Source: Sphingobacteriales bacterium | GTDB lineage: Bacteria; Bacteroidota; Bacteroidia; Chitinophagales; Chitinophagaceae | Length of the DNA stretch: 64,000 bases | Assembly: GCA_004144185.1 (NCBI GenBank) | Contig: SEFP01000002.1 | Span: 372,001-436,000, forward strand | Direction: 5' to 3' | In this document: in pieces, positions 62,431 to 64,000 of the stretch | How positions within the stretch are numbered: position 1 is the first letter of the stretch | How the letters are laid out: each line of letters opens with the position of its first letter | The notes under the pieces: model-generated | Seen by the model: only the letters and a program-made list of their open reading frames with translations | What the model was told of the DNA's origin: nothing | The model's database searches: none | Program-made: the position numbers and the translations under genes

Positions 62431-63492
62431 ATGAAATCGCTCTGCAACCGGGTTTTCCTGCTGTGCTGTCTGGGCAGTTCCATATCTGGAATGGCTCAGA
62501 ACGATCCGCAAATCCTGCGCGGAGCCATGGTGGCTCCTACGGTTACCGCGCAGGATCTCCGGGACTTGGCCGCGCTGGGGGCCAATCATATCCGGTGGCA
62601 ACTTACCTGGGGCGGTTTCCCAAAATCTCCCGCTGATACAGCACCTCCGGAACAGTACCTCGCCTGGGTACGCCGCGCCATCTGGCAGGCCAAAGCCCTG
62701 ATGCCCTTATGCGATTCGCTGGGGCTGCACGTGCTGATCGACCTCCACACCCTGCCCGGCGGCCAGGCCCTGAATAAGAGAACCTACCTGGGTCACCAAT
62801 TATTCCGGAGCGCCAGCTGGCAGGCTATGTTCCGGCAGTGCTGGGTTGAAATCCCGATTGCCTTCCGGCACGAACCCGCCGTATGGGGCTACGACCTGGC
62901 CAATGAACCGGATGATTTCAGCACCGGCACTTCTACCCTCCGCTGGTCGTCGCTGTACCCGAGCATTGCTATTCAGGTACGGGCGCTGGACCGACACAAG
63001 ACAATTATCGTCGAAGGCAGTCCGAATGCCCGTGTTGAAGGTTTGCTTCAGCTTCAACCGATTCCGAAAGCCGGACCGGTTGTGTACAGCCTGCACCTGT
63101 ACACGCCCAACCTCTTCACGCATCAGGGGCTGTATCAATATCCACCGAACGTTTCCTATCCGGGACGGATCGATGGCGTATTCTGGGACTCGGCACAACT
63201 GCGCAAAACCCTGCAACCGGCGCGCGACTGGCAGCTTCAGCACCATACCGATATCTATGTGGGTGAGTTCAGTGCCATCCGGTGGGCACCCGACAACAGT
63301 GCCTACCGGTACCTGCGCGATTGCATAGCCTTGTTTGAGGAATGGGGCTGGAGTTGGGCCTACCATGCCTGGCGCGAGTGGGACGGATGGAGTGTAGAGC
63401 ACAGTACCGACCGGAACCAGTCACTTCCGGAACCGCAGCCTACCGACCGGCTGTTGTTACTTCAAAAAGCCTTCCGGAAAAACGCTCCCTAA
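62431..63492 (+). CDS. Glycoside hydrolase family 5-type secreted enzyme
   Basis: This 353-residue protein has a signal peptide (residues 1-~22, ending GMAQ). A (beta/alpha)8 GH5-like domain follows: the acid/base in DLANEPDD near residue 158 and the nucleophile in YVGEFSAIRW near residue 278, with IDLHTLPGG earlier. It probably cleaves a beta-glucan, mannan or similar polysaccharide outside or in the periplasm; the substrate cannot be deduced. The start is the ATG at 62431; upstream in-frame sequence runs through tRNA-Thr. It is convergent with the next gene. Confidence 0.88.
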   Translation: MKSLCNRVFLLCCLGSSISGMAQNDPQILRGAMVAPTVTAQDLRDLAALGANHIRWQLTWGGFPKSPADTAPPEQYLAWVRRAIWQAKALMPLCDSLGLHVLIDLHTLPGGQALNKRTYLGHQLFRSASWQAMFRQCWVEIPIAFRHEPAVWGYDLANEPDDFSTGTSTLRWSSLYPSIAIQVRALDRHKTIIVEGSPNARVEGLLQLQPIPKAGPVVYSLHLYTPNLFTHQGLYQYPPNVSYPGRIDGVFWDSAQLRKTLQPARDWQLQHHTDIYVGEFSAIRWAPDNSAYRYLRDCIALFEEWGWSWAYHAWREWDGWSVEHSTDRNQSLPEPQPTDRLLLLQKAFRKNAP

Positions 63493-63573
63493 ATCGGCCA
63501 ATCTTCAAAGCCAATGCAGCCGGTCAGGATTCCAATCAGGTGCCAGAAACCATTGAATCTGATAAGCTGGCTT

Positions 63574-64000
63574 TTAGTACCGGGACACTTGGATACTGGT
63601 GCTTCCGGAAGCCAGCTGCACCACCAGTTGATAGGTGCCTACCGGCAGTGCTTGCAGATCCAAACTGGTTGTATTCCCCTGTACTTGTTCCTGCATCCAC
63701 CGCTTACCGGTACCATCGTACACTGTTACTGCTTTGATTTCCTGAGCACTTTGCACCTGAATCCGGTTCCGGGTAGGGTTGGGATAGACCGTGGCCAACG
63801 GAAGCGATGGGTTCGTTACCTGCTGGGTGGTCGCGTCCAGTATGTAAACCCCGTTGGTCATGGTATACAAAATCAGCTTGTTCTGGTACCAGCCCATATC
63901 CACAATGCCATCAGCATCCGGGAGCTGTTTCCGATAAAACAAACTCCAGTGATCGCCGCCGTCGGTCGACCGGAATACTTGCAGGGTGTCGTCAACGCCC
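63574..64000 (-). CDS. T9SS-secreted BNR-repeat protein, 5' part outside window
   Basis: Only the C-terminal ~142 residues are visible, and the frame stays open to the right edge. The visible part has an Asp-box (STDGGDHWS, the BNR/sialidase-type S-x-D-x-G-x-x-W turn), and a C-terminal type A sorting domain beginning ATVYPNPTRNRIQVQS and ending QVSRY. It is thus an extracellular beta-propeller-like protein exported by the type IX secretion system. The substrate or ligand is unknown. Confidence 0.85.
   Translation of the reverse strand, partial: GVDDTLQVFRSTDGGDHWSLFYRKQLPDADGIVDMGWYQNKLILYTMTNGVYILDATTQQVTNPSLPLATVYPNPTRNRIQVQSAQEIKAVTVYDGTGKRWMQEQVQGNTTSLDLQALPVGTYQLVVQLASGSTSIQVSRY

Overview
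The window looks like a chromosomal segment of a member of the Bacteroidota, most probably a Chitinophagales-like lineage; I cannot fix the genus. Reasons: many promoters match the Bacteroidota -7 box (TAnnTTTG) and Shine-Dalgarno sites are absent; two secreted proteins end in type IX secretion (T9SS) sorting domains; and several families are largely confined to this phylum (DUF4270, BT_3928, IPExxxVDY, DUF3822, short glycogen synthase, GT117/DUF2723). Base composition is moderately GC-rich, with a few distinctly AT-rich islands. There is no phage, CRISPR array or intact insertion sequence.

Layout. 1-4.1 kb: minus-strand leuS (cut by the window edge), maf, a UbiA prenyltransferase and pyrE. 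4.1-5.3 kb: plus-strand Nudix hydrolase and DUF1232 gene, ended by a bidirectional terminator. 5.3-7.2 kb: minus operon DUF3822-rsmD-coaD. 7.2-12.4 kb: MATE transporter and a SWIM/SNF2 helicase. 12.6-16.1 kb: a phosphate-uptake locus (PiT transporter with a PDZ-like insert, DUF47 regulator, divergent OprP-like porin). 16.2-20.1 kb: vWA membrane protein, an exonuclease-GIY-YIG fusion and a Kunitz-domain lipoprotein. 20.2-25.4 kb: a 1753-residue T9SS-secreted protein. 25.6-32.1 kb: metK, the glycogen synthase-DUF4270-glmS operon, and divergent panC. 32.2-38.6 kb: pyruvate kinase, an orphan peptide-type ABC permease, a palindromic repeat pair, BT_3928/DUF1599, folP and trxA. 38.7-47.1 kb: a pseudouridine synthase, a frameshifted AT-rich gene, dnaE, DoxX, pabB, a charge-segregated protein and purA. 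47.2-57.4 kb: band-7 protein, IPExxxVDY protein, GT117 glycosyltransferase, tRNA-Cys, nucleoside phosphorylase, lgt, ribH, a LutA-like protein and DUF2306. 57.4-64 kb: YARHG lipoprotein, a disrupted KTSC-like gene, tuf, an eroded 1.8-kb AT-rich stretch, the tRNA Thr-Tyr-Gly-Thr cluster, a GH5 enzyme and the end of a T9SS protein.

Most genes are housekeeping: translation, nucleotide and cofactor synthesis, cell-envelope precursors and replication. The accessory material is small and sits in AT-rich islands (39.3-39.8, 58.3-58.8 and 60.2-61.8 kb) that carry broken or unrecognised genes. 

The strongest unexplained signal is at the scale of the whole window. The perfect 8-bp palindrome TTCCGGAA occurs about 100 times in 64 kb by hand count, in genes and spacers alike, where chance predicts about one. 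It is a highly iterated palindrome comparable in density to cyanobacterial HIP1 or Pasteurellaceae uptake sequences.
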